A stretch of 64,000 bases of DNA from NCBI RefSeq assembly GCF_002165625.1, contig NZ_NGNS01000001.1, positions 365,809-429,808 of the forward strand, given 5' to 3'. A model generated the notes under the pieces. The model ran no database searches, had not been told where the DNA came from, and worked only from the letters and a program-made list of their open reading frames with translations. This DNA comes from Neiella marina. GTDB taxonomy: Bacteria; Pseudomonadota; Gammaproteobacteria; Enterobacterales; Neiellaceae. Positions 17,528-27,885 of the stretch are shown in pieces. Numbering within the stretch: the stretch's first letter is position 1; each line of letters begins with the position of its first letter. The position numbers were made by a program, and so were the translations under genes.

Positions 17528-18871
17528 TTAGAGCATCAATTCTTCATATTGAACTTGATTTCGACCAGCGCTCTTAGCTTTGTAGAGCGCCAAGTCAGCT
17601 TGTTTGAGTACCGTTTCAATACGCTCTTTGGCTGGTAGCGCAGCCATTGAGTTGAGCTGGTTAGCACTGACAAATGTCGAGCCGATGCTAATGGTGACGT
17701 TCGGTAACTGCTCAGAGATCCCCGTTTCAATATTCTGCCGATAGCGCTCAGCAATGGGCGCAATATGGTGAATTTTCGAATTCGGTAGTGCCACGACAAA
17801 TTCTTCGCCACCCAAGCGCGCCACCATATCCAAACCACGGGTGTTGAGTTTGAGCATGTCGGCAACTTCCATCAATACCTTATCGCCGGTGTCATGGCCA
17901 TGGGTGTCATTAATCTGTTTAAAGTGGTCAATGTCGATCATCAGCAGGCCTAAGCCGCCATCGAGCATTTTTAATGAATCCAGCAATTGTTCCATTTCGG
18001 CAAAGAACGCCCGCCGGTTGGCAATACCAGTAAGATTGTCGGTATTGGCTTGATGCTCGAGCTGAATGGTGGTTTGCATTAGGGTGCGATTGCGATGCTC
18101 CAGCTGTTGCTGAATCATTTTGTATTCGGTGACGTCTTGGAATACGCCAAACAACGCCACCACATCGCCTTCAGAATTCACTTCGACGTCGCCTTTACTG
18201 CGCACGTAACGAACTTGACTGCTTTTGTTGAGCAATCGCAATTCAAATTCAAAGCTACTTTTTTGGGCAATGGCTTGGGCCATGAACTCGTTCACTTTGT
18301 CGCGATCGTCTGGGTGATAGAAGTTAATCGCGTCGGCAATATTGGGTTGGTAAAGACTAGGGTCAACGCCATGAATACGGTAAACCTGATCGGACCAAGA
18401 CAGTTGATTGCTGAGCAGGTCAACACTCCAATAGCCAATGCCAGCCATTTGCTCGGCCATGGTGAGCATATGAAGCCGCTCGCGGGCCGTTGTTTCAGCC
18501 TGTACCCGCAACGACATATCCCGAACCACCCCAACATAAGCGGGTGCGCCAGCAATGGTTTGCTTAGCAATAGCGATTTCAATGGGAAACAACGAGCCAT
18601 CACGGCGCTTAGCCAACACCTGGCGGCTCTGACCGACATTATTAATGGTGCTGCCATGACTTTGCATCATGGTGTCGTGATGATCGGCAATGGATTTGGG
18701 CATCAGGGTTTTGACATCAAGGCCAATCAGCTCGCCAATGCCATAGCCAAACATTTTGTCGGCGGCCTGATTGGCAATTTGGATGATGCTGTTGGTGCCA
18801 ATCACGATCACGCTATCGGCCAACATGTTAAATGAAGTATGAAGTGTGTGTTTGTGCTGTGCGTCTGTCAT
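17528..18871 (-). CDS. PAS-PAS-GGDEF diguanylate cyclase
   Basis: A 447-residue soluble signalling protein. PAS domain 1 spans about 12-120 (RRDGSLFPIEIAI is a typical PAS strand), PAS/PAC domain 2 about 140-255, and the GGDEF domain about 280-440. It has active-site GGEEF and I-site RGLD five residues before it. There is no membrane helix or signal peptide, so it acts in the cytosol on a small-molecule, redox or light cue that cannot be read. It is convergent with glmU (27 bp between stops), and no clear terminator lies between them. It is one of four GGDEF proteins within 14 kb. Confidence 0.9.
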   Translation of the reverse strand: MTDAQHKHTLHTSFNMLADSVIVIGTNSIIQIANQAADKMFGYGIGELIGLDVKTLMPKSIADHHDTMMQSHGSTINNVGQSRQVLAKRRDGSLFPIEIAIAKQTIAGAPAYVGVVRDMSLRVQAETTARERLHMLTMAEQMAGIGYWSVDLLSNQLSWSDQVYRIHGVDPSLYQPNIADAINFYHPDDRDKVNEFMAQAIAQKSSFEFELRLLNKSSQVRYVRSKGDVEVNSEGDVVALFGVFQDVTEYKMIQQQLEHRNRTLMQTTIQLEHQANTDNLTGIANRRAFFAEMEQLLDSLKMLDGGLGLLMIDIDHFKQINDTHGHDTGDKVLMEVADMLKLNTRGLDMVARLGGEEFVVALPNSKIHHIAPIAERYRQNIETGISEQLPNVTISIGSTFVSANQLNSMAALPAKERIETVLKQADLALYKAKSAGRNQVQYEELML

Positions 18872-19059
18872 CTTGTATCCACTTCGGCGCCGTCGTTATA
18901 TTTTTTGTAACAGGCTGTTTGCTATCGACTGCGCTTTTATCACGCTTACCCTTGATTCTAGCGGCAGATTGGTCGATAGCATATTGGGCCATTGGCGGCT
19001 GGCATTCGTACTGCAAGCTGACATAAATGTAGCAAGACTGTAAGATGCTGATCCGTAAA

Positions 19060-19069
19060 TTGTATACAA
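19060..19069. promoter_or_regulatory. Palindrome TTGTATACAA upstream of the M1 peptidase
   Basis: The second copy of the 10-bp palindrome also found at 14131. It lies 62 bp before the preferred start of the peptidase gene, in a position suited to an operator overlapping a promoter. The surrounding 18872-19131 interval shows nothing else of note. Confidence 0.35.
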
Positions 19070-19131
19070 AATGAGAGCGCGATTCTGAAAATCGCCGAAT
19101 AACTACCCCAAAATTGTCAGGAAATCCGTTC

Positions 19132-21519
19132 GTGAATAAATTATGCGTAGCGCTCGCCAGCTCGCTTGTGTTGCTGGTAGCTCACTCTGTTGAGGCCAAA
19201 GAATGGCCGAAAAATCAGCCGGAAGATAAATTCCGTCAGCTGGAAGAAATTCTCCCTACTCCTAACAGTTACCGTACCGGTTCAGGTGCGCCAGGCCATG
19301 AATACTGGCAACAACAGGTCGATTACCACATTAAGGTAAAACTCGACGATGACAATCAGCGCTTGCAAGCCCATGAGCTGATCACCTACACCAACAACAG
19401 CCCAGATACCCTCAGTTACTTGTGGGTTCAGCTGGATCAAAACCGCTTTAAACCAGATTCAGACTACAACCTCAGTATGCCGGGTGTGACTCGCTATGAA
19501 GTCAAACCGCGCACCGAGGTGGGCGATAAACTGTCGCTGAAAGACTTCCGTGGCCGCGTCGCACGGCAAGTATTTGATGGTGGTTACAAAATCACTCAGG
19601 TGGCCGATGGCAGCGGCACAGAACTGCCGCACATTATCAACAAAACCATGATGCGGATTGATTTGCCAACAGCGCTGGCGCCTGGGGCGCAAACCCAGGT
19701 TCAAATCAGCTGGTCACATAACATTGTTGAAGCTAAGAAGCACGGCGGCCGCGGTGGCTATGAGTATTTCGAGCGCGACGACAACTACCTCTACGAAATT
19801 GCCCAGTGGTTCCCACGGATGGCGGTTTACGATGACGTCAACGGCTGGCAGAACAAGCAGTTTTTAGGGCGTGGTGAATTTGCCTTAGAGTTTGGTGACT
19901 ACACCGTTGAGATCAACGCGCCGGCCGATCACATTGTCGCATCCACCGGCACCTTGGAAAATCCAGACCAAGTGCTGAGCCAAACCCAAAAGCAACGTTT
20001 GGCTGATGCCAAAGGGGCAAAAACGCCGGTCATGATTGTCACTGAGCAAGAAGCATTGGCGAATGAAAAGTCTCGCAGCAAAGAGCGCAAGACTTGGGTG
20101 TTCAAAGCAGAGAATGTTCGCGACTTTGCTTGGGCATCATCTCGTAAGTTCCTGTGGGATGCGATGACCGTGAAAAGCGGCGAGCAAGACGTACTGGCGA
20201 TGTCTTACTACCCGGAAGAAGGTTTGCCACTATGGCCAACTTATTCAACTCAGTCCATCGTTCACACCATTGAGCAGTACAACAAGTATTCCTTTGACTA
20301 CCCCTATCCGGTGGCCATTTCGGTCAATGGCCCAGTGGGCGGTATGGAATACCCAATGATCACCTTCAACGGCCCGCGACCAGAAATTGACGAAGACGAT
20401 CGCAGCAAGCGGACCTATTCGCGACGCACTAAGTACGGGTTAATTTCGGTGATCATTCACGAAATTGGGCACATCTACTTCCCAATGATAGTGAACTCCG
20501 ATGAACGTCAATGGACCTGGATGGACGAAGGCTTGAACACCTATCTGCAGTTCGTCGCCGAACAAGCATGGGAAGAAAATTATCCAAGCCGTCGTGGTGA
20601 GCCTCGTAACATTGTCGATTACATGGCATCGCCTAATCAGGTGCCAATCATGACCAACTCCGAGAGCATTCTGCAGTTTGGTAACAACGCCTACGGCAAA
20701 CCAGCAACGGCGCTGAATATCCTCCGTGAAACCATTGTTGGTCGTGAATTGTTTGACCATGCATTCCGTGAGTACGGCAAACGCTGGAAGTTTAAGCGAC
20801 CCATGCCAGCAGACTTCTTCCGTACCATTGAAGACGCTTCAGCAGTTGATTTGGATTGGTTCTGGCGCGGTTGGTTCTACAGTACCGATCATGTTGATAT
20901 CAGTATTGATAGTGTGCGCGTGATGTCGCCTGATACCAAGATCCCTGAGGTTGAGCAGCCATTCAAACGGGCCCAGAAACAAGCCGAGCCAACGTCTATT
21001 ACAGTGATCCGCAATGAAGGTATGGCGCGCCGCGTAGAGCAGTTCCCTGAGCTTAAAGATTTCTACAACGAAAATGATGAGTTCACGGTTACCAACACCG
21101 ATAAGAACAACTACAGCTCAGCGAAAGAGAAGTTCGAAGATTGGGAACAAGATCTTCGCAATGACCATGGTTTTGCCTACGTCATCGATTTCTCCAACAT
21201 CGGTGGCTTGGTCATGCCGCTAATCCTGCAACTTGACTATCAAGATGGCAGCTCAGAGCTGGTACATATCCCAGCGGAGATTTGGCGCCTTAACCCGAAG
21301 AAGACCTCGAAGTTATTGTGGCGTGATAAGCAGCTGGCGAGCGTGACTTTAGATCCGTACTGGCAAACAGCCGATGTTGATCTTAGCAACAACTATTACC
21401 CGCGCCAGATCATGCCATCACGTTTGGAGCTGTATAAGTCGAAACCTCGCAAGAATCTGATGAAAGAGGCACAGGCTGAGCTCAAGACCGACGACAAAGA
21501 CAGCAAAGAAGGCAATTAA
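19132..21519 (+). CDS. M1-family zinc metallopeptidase, exported
   Basis: The 795-residue peptidase has a signal peptide ending near HSVEAKEW. The gluzincin motif is HEIGH at 443-447 with the third zinc ligand Glu466 in WMDEG, spacing as in M1 aminopeptidases. A substrate loop GPVGGMEYPM lies upstream, corresponding to the GAMEN-type exopeptidase motif. The start is uncertain: a TTG at 19114 or a GTG at 19132. I prefer GTG because AGGAA lies at good spacing and the signal peptide then begins at once. It probably trims peptides in the periplasm. The next gene overlaps its stop codon (TAATG), so they form an operon. Confidence 0.88.
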   Translation: MNKLCVALASSLVLLVAHSVEAKEWPKNQPEDKFRQLEEILPTPNSYRTGSGAPGHEYWQQQVDYHIKVKLDDDNQRLQAHELITYTNNSPDTLSYLWVQLDQNRFKPDSDYNLSMPGVTRYEVKPRTEVGDKLSLKDFRGRVARQVFDGGYKITQVADGSGTELPHIINKTMMRIDLPTALAPGAQTQVQISWSHNIVEAKKHGGRGGYEYFERDDNYLYEIAQWFPRMAVYDDVNGWQNKQFLGRGEFALEFGDYTVEINAPADHIVASTGTLENPDQVLSQTQKQRLADAKGAKTPVMIVTEQEALANEKSRSKERKTWVFKAENVRDFAWASSRKFLWDAMTVKSGEQDVLAMSYYPEEGLPLWPTYSTQSIVHTIEQYNKYSFDYPYPVAISVNGPVGGMEYPMITFNGPRPEIDEDDRSKRTYSRRTKYGLISVIIHEIGHIYFPMIVNSDERQWTWMDEGLNTYLQFVAEQAWEENYPSRRGEPRNIVDYMASPNQVPIMTNSESILQFGNNAYGKPATALNILRETIVGRELFDHAFREYGKRWKFKRPMPADFFRTIEDASAVDLDWFWRGWFYSTDHVDISIDSVRVMSPDTKIPEVEQPFKRAQKQAEPTSITVIRNEGMARRVEQFPELKDFYNENDEFTVTNTDKNNYSSAKEKFEDWEQDLRNDHGFAYVIDFSNIGGLVMPLILQLDYQDGSSELVHIPAEIWRLNPKKTSKLLWRDKQLASVTLDPYWQTADVDLSNNYYPRQIMPSRLELYKSKPRKNLMKEAQAELKTDDKDSKEGN

Positions 21520-22070
21520 TGCAGCAGCCAACAACGATGTCTAAAGCAGTAATCGCTTCGCTGTTGGTGCTATTGGTAATGAGCTGTGGCGCTGCCATGG
21601 CTCATACCTATCACGCCATTCGCACCACCATGACGTTAAATGCTGAAACCGGCTCGGTGGAAATTATTCACCGAGTGTTTGCTAATGACTTAGGCGCAGT
21701 GCTTGCGGCAGAGCAAAATCAGCGGCTTGAACTGTCTGAATCGGCAGCCCACCAGCAGTGGACCGAGCAATATTGGCAGCGCTACTTTGCCGTACTTGAC
21801 CGCCATGACCAGCCAATTGAACTCACCTGGGTTGGAATGGAAATTGATGACCATTACGCTTGGGTGTATCAGGAATACCACGGTGATATTGCCGAGCTAT
21901 TGGCAAGCGACATTCACAATGGCTTGTTGATGGGCAACTTTGATCACCAAATCAACACCGTTGATGTGGTGTTAGCAGAGCACAAGTCGGCCTTGGTGTT
22001 TTCTGAAGCAAAACTCCGCCAAGCCATCAAACATAGCTCCAAGGCAGGCGACCACCATCACCACCATTAA
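21519..22070 (+). CDS. Exported DUF6702-like protein with a C-terminal His run
   Basis: A 183-residue protein with an N-terminal signal segment (VIASLLVLLVMSCGAAMAHTYH). It has a beta-rich body with alternating strands (TTMTLNAETGSVEIIHRVF) like DUF6702 proteins, which often sit next to M1 peptidases. The ATG overlaps the peptidase stop, with AAGAAGG upstream, so it is translationally coupled. The C-terminus ends DHHHHH, a natural metal-binding-type tail. Function is unknown; a periplasmic partner of the peptidase is inference. The family name is from pattern memory and not certain. Confidence 0.7.
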   Translation: MQQPTTMSKAVIASLLVLLVMSCGAAMAHTYHAIRTTMTLNAETGSVEIIHRVFANDLGAVLAAEQNQRLELSESAAHQQWTEQYWQRYFAVLDRHDQPIELTWVGMEIDDHYAWVYQEYHGDIAELLASDIHNGLLMGNFDHQINTVDVVLAEHKSALVFSEAKLRQAIKHSSKAGDHHHHH

Positions 22071-25000
22071 GGCCGGAGTTGCTGCACTTGCGGCTGATGA
22101 CGGTCTAAATTGTCGAGCAAATATTCGGTTGCCTGATCGGGCCACATCGGTTTAGCAAACAGGTAACCCTGACCAAAATCACAGTGGTAGCCATGCAAGG
22201 TGCGCCACTGATCTTCAGTCTCAATCCCTTCTGCCACCACCTTGACCTTCAAGCTATGGGCTAATGAAATGGTGGCTTTGACGATTTCCTGAGTACCCTC
22301 GTGCTCTTCACCGCGGTCAATCAATGAATTGACGAAGCTGCGGTCAATTTTGAGTACCTGCACCGGCAGTTGATCAAGATAAGACAATGACGAGTAGCCG
22401 GTACCAAAATCATCAATCGCCAACTCAATGTGGCGTTCGCGCAATGAGCCGAGGATCTCATTGACCGCTTGGGTGTTTTCCATCAGCGCAGTTTCGGTGA
22501 TCTCTAGCTTCAAATGACGGCCTTTGGTGCCGGTTCGCGCCAGAATGACATCGAGCTTGTCGATTAAATTGGGCTGATTCAGTTGTACCGCTGACAAGTT
22601 GACAGCAATGGTTGGCAAACGATGTTCGTCAACCAACTCTCGCCACTGTTGCAACTGCTGGCAGGCTTGTTCAAACACCCACAGGCCCATATCGAATATT
22701 TGTCCGGTCTCTTCAGCCAGCGGAATAAACTTGTCCGGCGGCACCATGCCTAATGTTGGGTGTTGCCAGCGCATGAGTAACTCAAAACTAACCAAGCGTT
22801 GGCTTTCGAGGCAGACAATCGGCTGATAGGCAGCCTTGAACTGGCCAAGCTCCAACGCTTGGTACAAGTCGACTTCCAATGCCGCCATGGCCACCTCTTG
22901 CTCACGCATGTGACCATCAAAGACCTGATAGGTGCCACGCCCCTTTTCTTTGGCCTTGTACATGGCAATGTCGGCATCGCGCAGCACTTCTTCGGGCTTG
23001 GCATACTGGCGCTTACAGTGGACCATACCGACGCTCACTCGGAAGAACACTTGCAGTTGATCAATGAGAAACGGCTGCTCAAACTTGCGGACAATCAGCT
23101 CGGCAATATCGATCAGTTGCTGCTCTGACTCTACTTCGCGAACCAGTACGGTAAATTCATCACCACCCAAACGCACCGCCGTGCATTCCTCAGGCAGCAG
23201 AGCTTTAAGCCGGTTGGCGGCATCGAGCAACAAGCTGTCTCCCAACAGGTGGCCATGGGTGTCATTGACCTTTTTAAAGCGGTCGCCATCGAGGAACAGT
23301 AAACCGTAGGCCGAATCACTTCGCTGGGCATGATCAATGGCATGTTCGAGCTGTTGCAACAACCATGGCCGATTTGGCAGGCCGGTCAGCGGATCATGAA
23401 ATGCCATATGGAATAATTTGGCTTCTGCCGAGCGCCGCTCTTCAACTTCCACCGACAGTTCCTGCGTTCGTTGGATCACACGTTGCTCAAGCTCAGCATT
23501 GAGTTGTCGAACCGATTCGTTAGCACCGGCAAGCTCAACAGTCTTGTTGCGCACCAGCTCTTGCAGTTCAGCCTGACGCTGCTTATTTTGCCGCACTTTC
23601 CAATAAACAATGGCGTAGATGGTCAGCGCCCCAGCCACCAATTGCAGTAACCGCGCCCACCAAGTCTGCCACCACGCCGGCAATACGGTTAGCTGTAACC
23701 GCTTGGGTTGCTGGCTCCACAGGTCATCATTGTTACTGCCATAAACTTCAAAGACGTAATTGCCGGGGTTTAGGTTGGTGTAACGAACAAAACGACGACC
23801 GGAATCGACATGATTCCAATTGGATTCCAAGCCGGTTAGCCGATAGCGATACAAGTTTTTTTGCGGCGAAATGAAATTGAGCGCGGCAAATTCAAATGCC
23901 ACGTCGCGCTGATGATATGGCAACACCAAGCTATCGAGCTGATTAATATCGGCGTTCAAATACTCTGAGTTGCGGGGTGTAGCGACTTGCTGCGCCAACT
24001 CCAGCCGAGTCAGCACAATATAAGGCTGAGTGGTATTAGTCGGCAGTTGCTTTGGATCGAAGATGGTCAGGCCATCGGAGCCACCAAAATACATCAGTCC
24101 AGCTCTGGTCTGCAGGTGGCTATAACGGTTTAACTGGGAGCCGGCCAAGCCATCTCGGACATCATAGGTAGTGAAGGTCTCATTGCGCGGATTAAAGCGG
24201 TTGAGGCCATTGCGGGTGCCAAGCCAGAGGTAGCCCAATTCATCCTCTTCGATGGAAGCGACAAAGTTATCAGCCAAGCCATCGCTATCCATATACACCG
24301 TGTGCGTATCTTGTTCAGGCAGATAACGGATTAGGCCTGCAGAGCTGGCAACCCATAGTTGGCCTTTATCATCCAGATGAAGGTCAAAAATTCCTTCGAA
24401 GTAGGGCAGATCCACCCGTTGAAATGTCTCTGTTTGTGGGTCAAACAGCTCCAAACCGCTGTGGCCACCAATCCAATAACGGCCATCACCGGCTGGCTCA
24501 AAGTCATTGATGGAGTAGTTAGTGATGCCTGATTCTTTGCCGATACCGCCGGGGAAATAGGATTTAAATGTCTGATTATCAGGATCATAAATCTGCAAGC
24601 CTTTGCGCCACAGGCTCAGCATCATGTGGCCGTTGGGCATAAACTCAATACGAAAGATGTTGTTGTTCTCTAACCCTTCGCCTTCAACATGATTCACTTG
24701 CCGTTTGATATGAGAGAAGCTTTCGGTTGCTGGATCGAATCGGTTAAGCCCGCCCAAGTGCCAAACCACAAATGACCTTGCTGATCTTCGCCAATGGCAA
24801 TCACCGAGTCGCTGCTCAAGCTGGTGTCGTCATTATCATCAAAGCGGTAGTGTTTGAATTGACCGGTGTCCGGTGAGTAACGGTCAAGGCCGCCACCATC
24901 GGTGGCAATCCAGATGGCGCCATGCTTGTCTTCATGCAAGTCGAGAACGTTGTCAAAGCCCAGCGAGTCAGTCGAACTGGAATTGTTACGCAAGGCAATG

Positions 25001-26028
25001 AACTTCTCTAGATGTTCGCTAATTCGATAAATGCCAAAGTCAGAGACGCTAAACCAAATCGAGCCGGTTTCATCTTCATAAATATCTGACACCGCACCTG
25101 GCGGAAAAGAAAATTCATCATTTGGATCGGCAGGCACATGCAAAAAGCTATCGGTCTCGGGCAGGTAGCGGTGAACGCCTTGTTTGTCAGTGCCAATCCA
25201 AATCTGGCCGCGAGAATCTTCAAATATGCTCCAGATGGTATTGCTCTTTAACGCACCCTGTTGGTCTTGCTTGGCGGTGTAGCGACGAATTTGCTCGGTT
25301 TTTGGGTCCAGCACCACGATGCCGTCTTGGGTACCGACCCAAACAAAACCATTTTGGTCTTCGACCACCGCTCGAATGGTATCAATGCCGGCATCTAAAT
25401 CGGCTGGGATATTAAACTTGCGAGCGCTGTGGTCATTGGTATTGAAAAGATACAAGCCATTGCTTGACGCTATCCACACTGAATCGCTGTAACGGTGTTC
25501 AACAATGGCATTGATGAATCGCTCATTTGGGTCGGTGAAATATTGGTAGGTCAGTTGTTCGGTCTTTAGATCAAAGCCCCGGAGCCCAAAGCCTTCGCCG
25601 CCAACCCAAAGAATGTCGTTGGCATCGCGGTATATTGCCCAAATCGTGGTGCCATCGGAAACAGAGAAAACGTCGAAATTATCTAGCTTGGGGTTGTATC
25701 TACTGAGCTTGTGACCACCGGCCCATAACGTGCCATCGGCCTCCATCAGCAGTGTTGGAATAGCGTTGGCACCAACACTGTTCGGATCTTCAGGCTCGTT
25801 AACATAGTTGGTATAGCGGTAGCCATCATAGCGCTTTAAGCCATTGTCACTGGCTATCCACAAGAAACCTTGCTGATCCTTAACAACGGCATAGTTGTAA
25901 TCGGCCTTGCCTTCATCTTCAAGGTAGATTTGGTGAACGTTAATCTTGGCATGGCTAGCGCTGGTCAATACAACCAACAAAAAGGCCAGAGATAGATTAA
26001 GCAATAACGTTAAGAATGGGCAGCGCAA
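22067..26028 (-). pseudogene. Two-component-propeller sensor with GGDEF and EAL domains, broken by a frameshift
   Basis: Two overlapping frames (24694-26028 and 22067-24769) encode one protein of about 1320 residues. Frame 1 has a signal peptide and beta-propeller blades (for example GFLWIASDNGLKRYDG). It ends soon after GHLWFGTWAGL, and frame 2 resumes with GLNRFDPATE. Adding one G to the GGG at 24753-24755 restores the frame. The second part holds more blades, a Y_Y_Y domain, one membrane helix, a coiled coil, a GGDEF domain (RLGGDEF, no I-site) and an EAL domain. The EAL signature is ELLMRW, and DDFGTGYSSL and EGIETE are kept. It would sense a periplasmic ligand and make or degrade cyclic di-GMP. 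The break may be a real mutation or a sequencing error in a G-run. Confidence 0.85.
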
Positions 26029-26296
26029 CCAAGAACCCCAGAGTAAGTTTTAGATGACATCAGTAGCTATCCTAGCCCGAGCACAACAACATGCCACTGA
26101 ATTCCTTTGTCGAAATATAACAGGTTCAATGAAAGCGCCAAAAATGGGAGCTGAAAAATGAGCAGTCAAGCCGGACCTAGTGCGCAAATCGATGCCGATT
26201 ACTGCGGCTATAACCGGACTTGGGTCATATCGAAGATTTGATTCAACTGCTAACCTAAGCGTCGTATTAATTATTGAATGGACAAGGAAATCACTC

Positions 26297-27196
26297 ATGA
26301 AACTGTTACGGACAACGGTGGCAGCGTTGCTATTGGCAACGCTCTCTGGCTGTTCGCTGTTTGGCGAAAAAGTCGAAGTACCTCCCGCTTATGTCGGCAA
26401 AATTCTCACCAAGAACGGTTATAAACCTGAGACTGTTACACCGTCGAAATTTCGCCTTGATTCGTGCTTCGCTTATTGTGACAGACTGGTGTTGTTGGAG
26501 GCTTCTGATAGTGGCAAAACTGAAAAATTTGCCCTGTTCATGCCAAAAGATCAGCTCAACATGTCATTTGATGTACGGATGACTATCTCGGTAGATGACA
26601 GCAAAATCGACAACGTTTTCGACCGAATCCCGCCACAAAAGGGTGTCATCGCCTCTAACATGATTTACATCACCTATGCGCAACCCGTTATTCGCGATGT
26701 GGTTCGCCAGGTGATGGCCAAGTACACCATCAATGAAGTGGCTTCGAGTCGCGAGCGAATTAGTCAGGAGTTGTTTGACTCGGTCACTCAGGCATTGCGC
26801 GGCACACCAATGAACGTCAAACGCTTTGGCTTGGCAGATGTTCAGTTTCCAGCAGTAATTACCAAAGCAAAAGAGGCTGCGGCAAAGCGCCGTGAGCAGA
26901 TCGCTCGTGAGCAAGCTCAGTTCGAAATTCAAAAAATCCAGCTTGAGCGAGAGTTGGAGCAGGCCAAAATGATGCGCGCTATCGACCGTGAAAAGGCGGA
27001 GGCAACCAAAGAGGTGAATGCCATTCTGGCGAAATCAGTGACCGATAAGTACTTGGCTTATCGCTCGCTAGAAGTGCTTGATAAGATGGCCGACAGTGAA
27101 AACAAGGTATTTGTACCAGTCGAGGCCCTTGGCACCGTAGGCCTTCAGCAAGCTGTGTTTGCTGATCAGGTATCGAAAACGGCCAACAGTAAGTAG
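26297..27196 (+). CDS. SPFH/prohibitin-like lipoprotein
   Basis: A 299-residue protein. The ATG at 26297 has AAGGAAA at good spacing and begins a lipoprotein signal with lipobox LSGC, Cys19. The middle part follows the SPFH/Band 7 pattern, with strands then a long charged coiled coil (about 205-255, rich in Glu/Lys/Arg/Gln), and a C-terminal helix. Such proteins form membrane-associated oligomeric scaffolds. Most SPFH proteins are anchored by a membrane helix, so a lipid anchor is a variation. The next small membrane gene follows at once and is probably in the same operon. Precise role is unknown. It is divergent from the propeller sensor gene across 268 bp in which I see no clear operator. 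Confidence 0.75.
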   Translation: MKLLRTTVAALLLATLSGCSLFGEKVEVPPAYVGKILTKNGYKPETVTPSKFRLDSCFAYCDRLVLLEASDSGKTEKFALFMPKDQLNMSFDVRMTISVDDSKIDNVFDRIPPQKGVIASNMIYITYAQPVIRDVVRQVMAKYTINEVASSRERISQELFDSVTQALRGTPMNVKRFGLADVQFPAVITKAKEAAAKRREQIAREQAQFEIQKIQLERELEQAKMMRAIDREKAEATKEVNAILAKSVTDKYLAYRSLEVLDKMADSENKVFVPVEALGTVGLQQAVFADQVSKTANSK

Positions 27197-27205
27197 GTGA
27201 CAGCA

Positions 27206-27607
27206 ATGACGTGGCAAACAAGCAACTGGTTGGTCGGCATATTTGGCAGTTTCGCTACTTTGGTGGCAGTCATCATGGTGTTAGCGATAATCGGTTGGAT
27301 AGGCTCTTACTGCTATTGGCAGTGGCCGAATCGCCACGTCAGTCTGCCGACTTTGTACTTCGGCGTGCTCTGGCGCTTGGCGCTCGGTTTGGTGCTAGTC
27401 ATGGCGTTATTTACCTTTAGCAGCAACTCGCCAAAGGTGACGCTAGAGCCTGACTATGCAGCAGAGCAAGAGGCGAGCCAGCAACAATTGAGCAAGCCCA
27501 CTGAGCCCATCAATGACTTATCTCCTGAGCAGCTGACCCCAGAGCAACGCAGCGCCAAACTGGAAGCGCTCAGAGAGCAGCAAAAGCAACAAACAGAAAA
27601 CGAGTAG
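27206..27607 (+). CDS. Small membrane protein of unknown function
   Basis: A 133-residue protein not recognised. Two hydrophobic segments (about 10-35 and 50-70) are followed by a hydrophilic, Gln/Glu-rich tail that is probably cytosolic or periplasmic and helical. The ATG at 27206 has AGGTGA upstream; a GTG at 27197 immediately after the previous stop is the alternative start. The tight spacing to the SPFH lipoprotein suggests the two proteins work together. Repeat DNA starts directly after its stop codon. Confidence 0.7.
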   Translation: MTWQTSNWLVGIFGSFATLVAVIMVLAIIGWIGSYCYWQWPNRHVSLPTLYFGVLWRLALGLVLVMALFTFSSNSPKVTLEPDYAAEQEASQQQLSKPTEPINDLSPEQLTPEQRSAKLEALREQQKQQTENE

Positions 27608-27611
27608 GGTA

Positions 27612-27747
27612 GCGCACAGAGCTTCGAAGAGGTAGCGAGTTACAGCGAAGTCGTGCTTCAACAAGCAGGGATGCTTGTTGCAGAGCGTTCCATGGATGGA
27701 CTTGAGCGTCACTACTTCGTTGTAACTTGCTGCCGATTACACTCCGA
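27612..27747 (+). repeat. Dispersed intergenic repeat, module 1, copy 1
   Basis: A 136-bp element almost identical to 27886-28023. It is largely one long imperfect stem-loop: AGCGAGTTACAGCGAAGT pairs with ACTTCGTTGTAACTTGCT at 16 of 18 positions. Inside is the perfect hairpin CAACAAGC-agggat-GCTTGTTG. There is no coding potential. A copy lacking this stem lies at 8671. Confidence 0.85.
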
Positions 27748-27860
27748 GCACAGTAAGCTAGGAATCAACTTCCAACTCAGACACGTCGTGAATACTTCCC
27801 TGTAGACTCTGCCGCAGCTTCCCTGCTGCGGAAGGTCTTCGTCGAAAGTTCATACCTAAC
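27748..27860 (+). repeat. Dispersed intergenic repeat, module 2
   Basis: Nearly identical to the right part of 8671-8835 and, inverted, to 6466-6580. It contains the perfect 7-bp hairpin CCGCAGC-ttccct-GCTGCGG. It directly follows module 1, as it does at 8671. Confidence 0.85.
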
Positions 27861-27885
27861 TTCCGTACCGTTCAGAGCAATCAAA

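Noticed and set aside
18095..18835. Plus-strand ORF of 246 codons antisense to the PAS-PAS-GGDEF gene
   Set aside because: The opposite strand has clear PAS and GGDEF motifs; this frame is a codon-bias shadow.
22050..22067. Vector-derived His tag contamination
   Set aside because: The His run has five residues within native sequence, followed directly by a convergent chromosomal gene.
24694..24770. Programmed -1 frameshifting in the propeller-GGDEF-EAL gene
   Set aside because: No X-XXY-YYZ slippery heptamer or obvious downstream pseudoknot is present; a base loss in a G-run explains it more simply.
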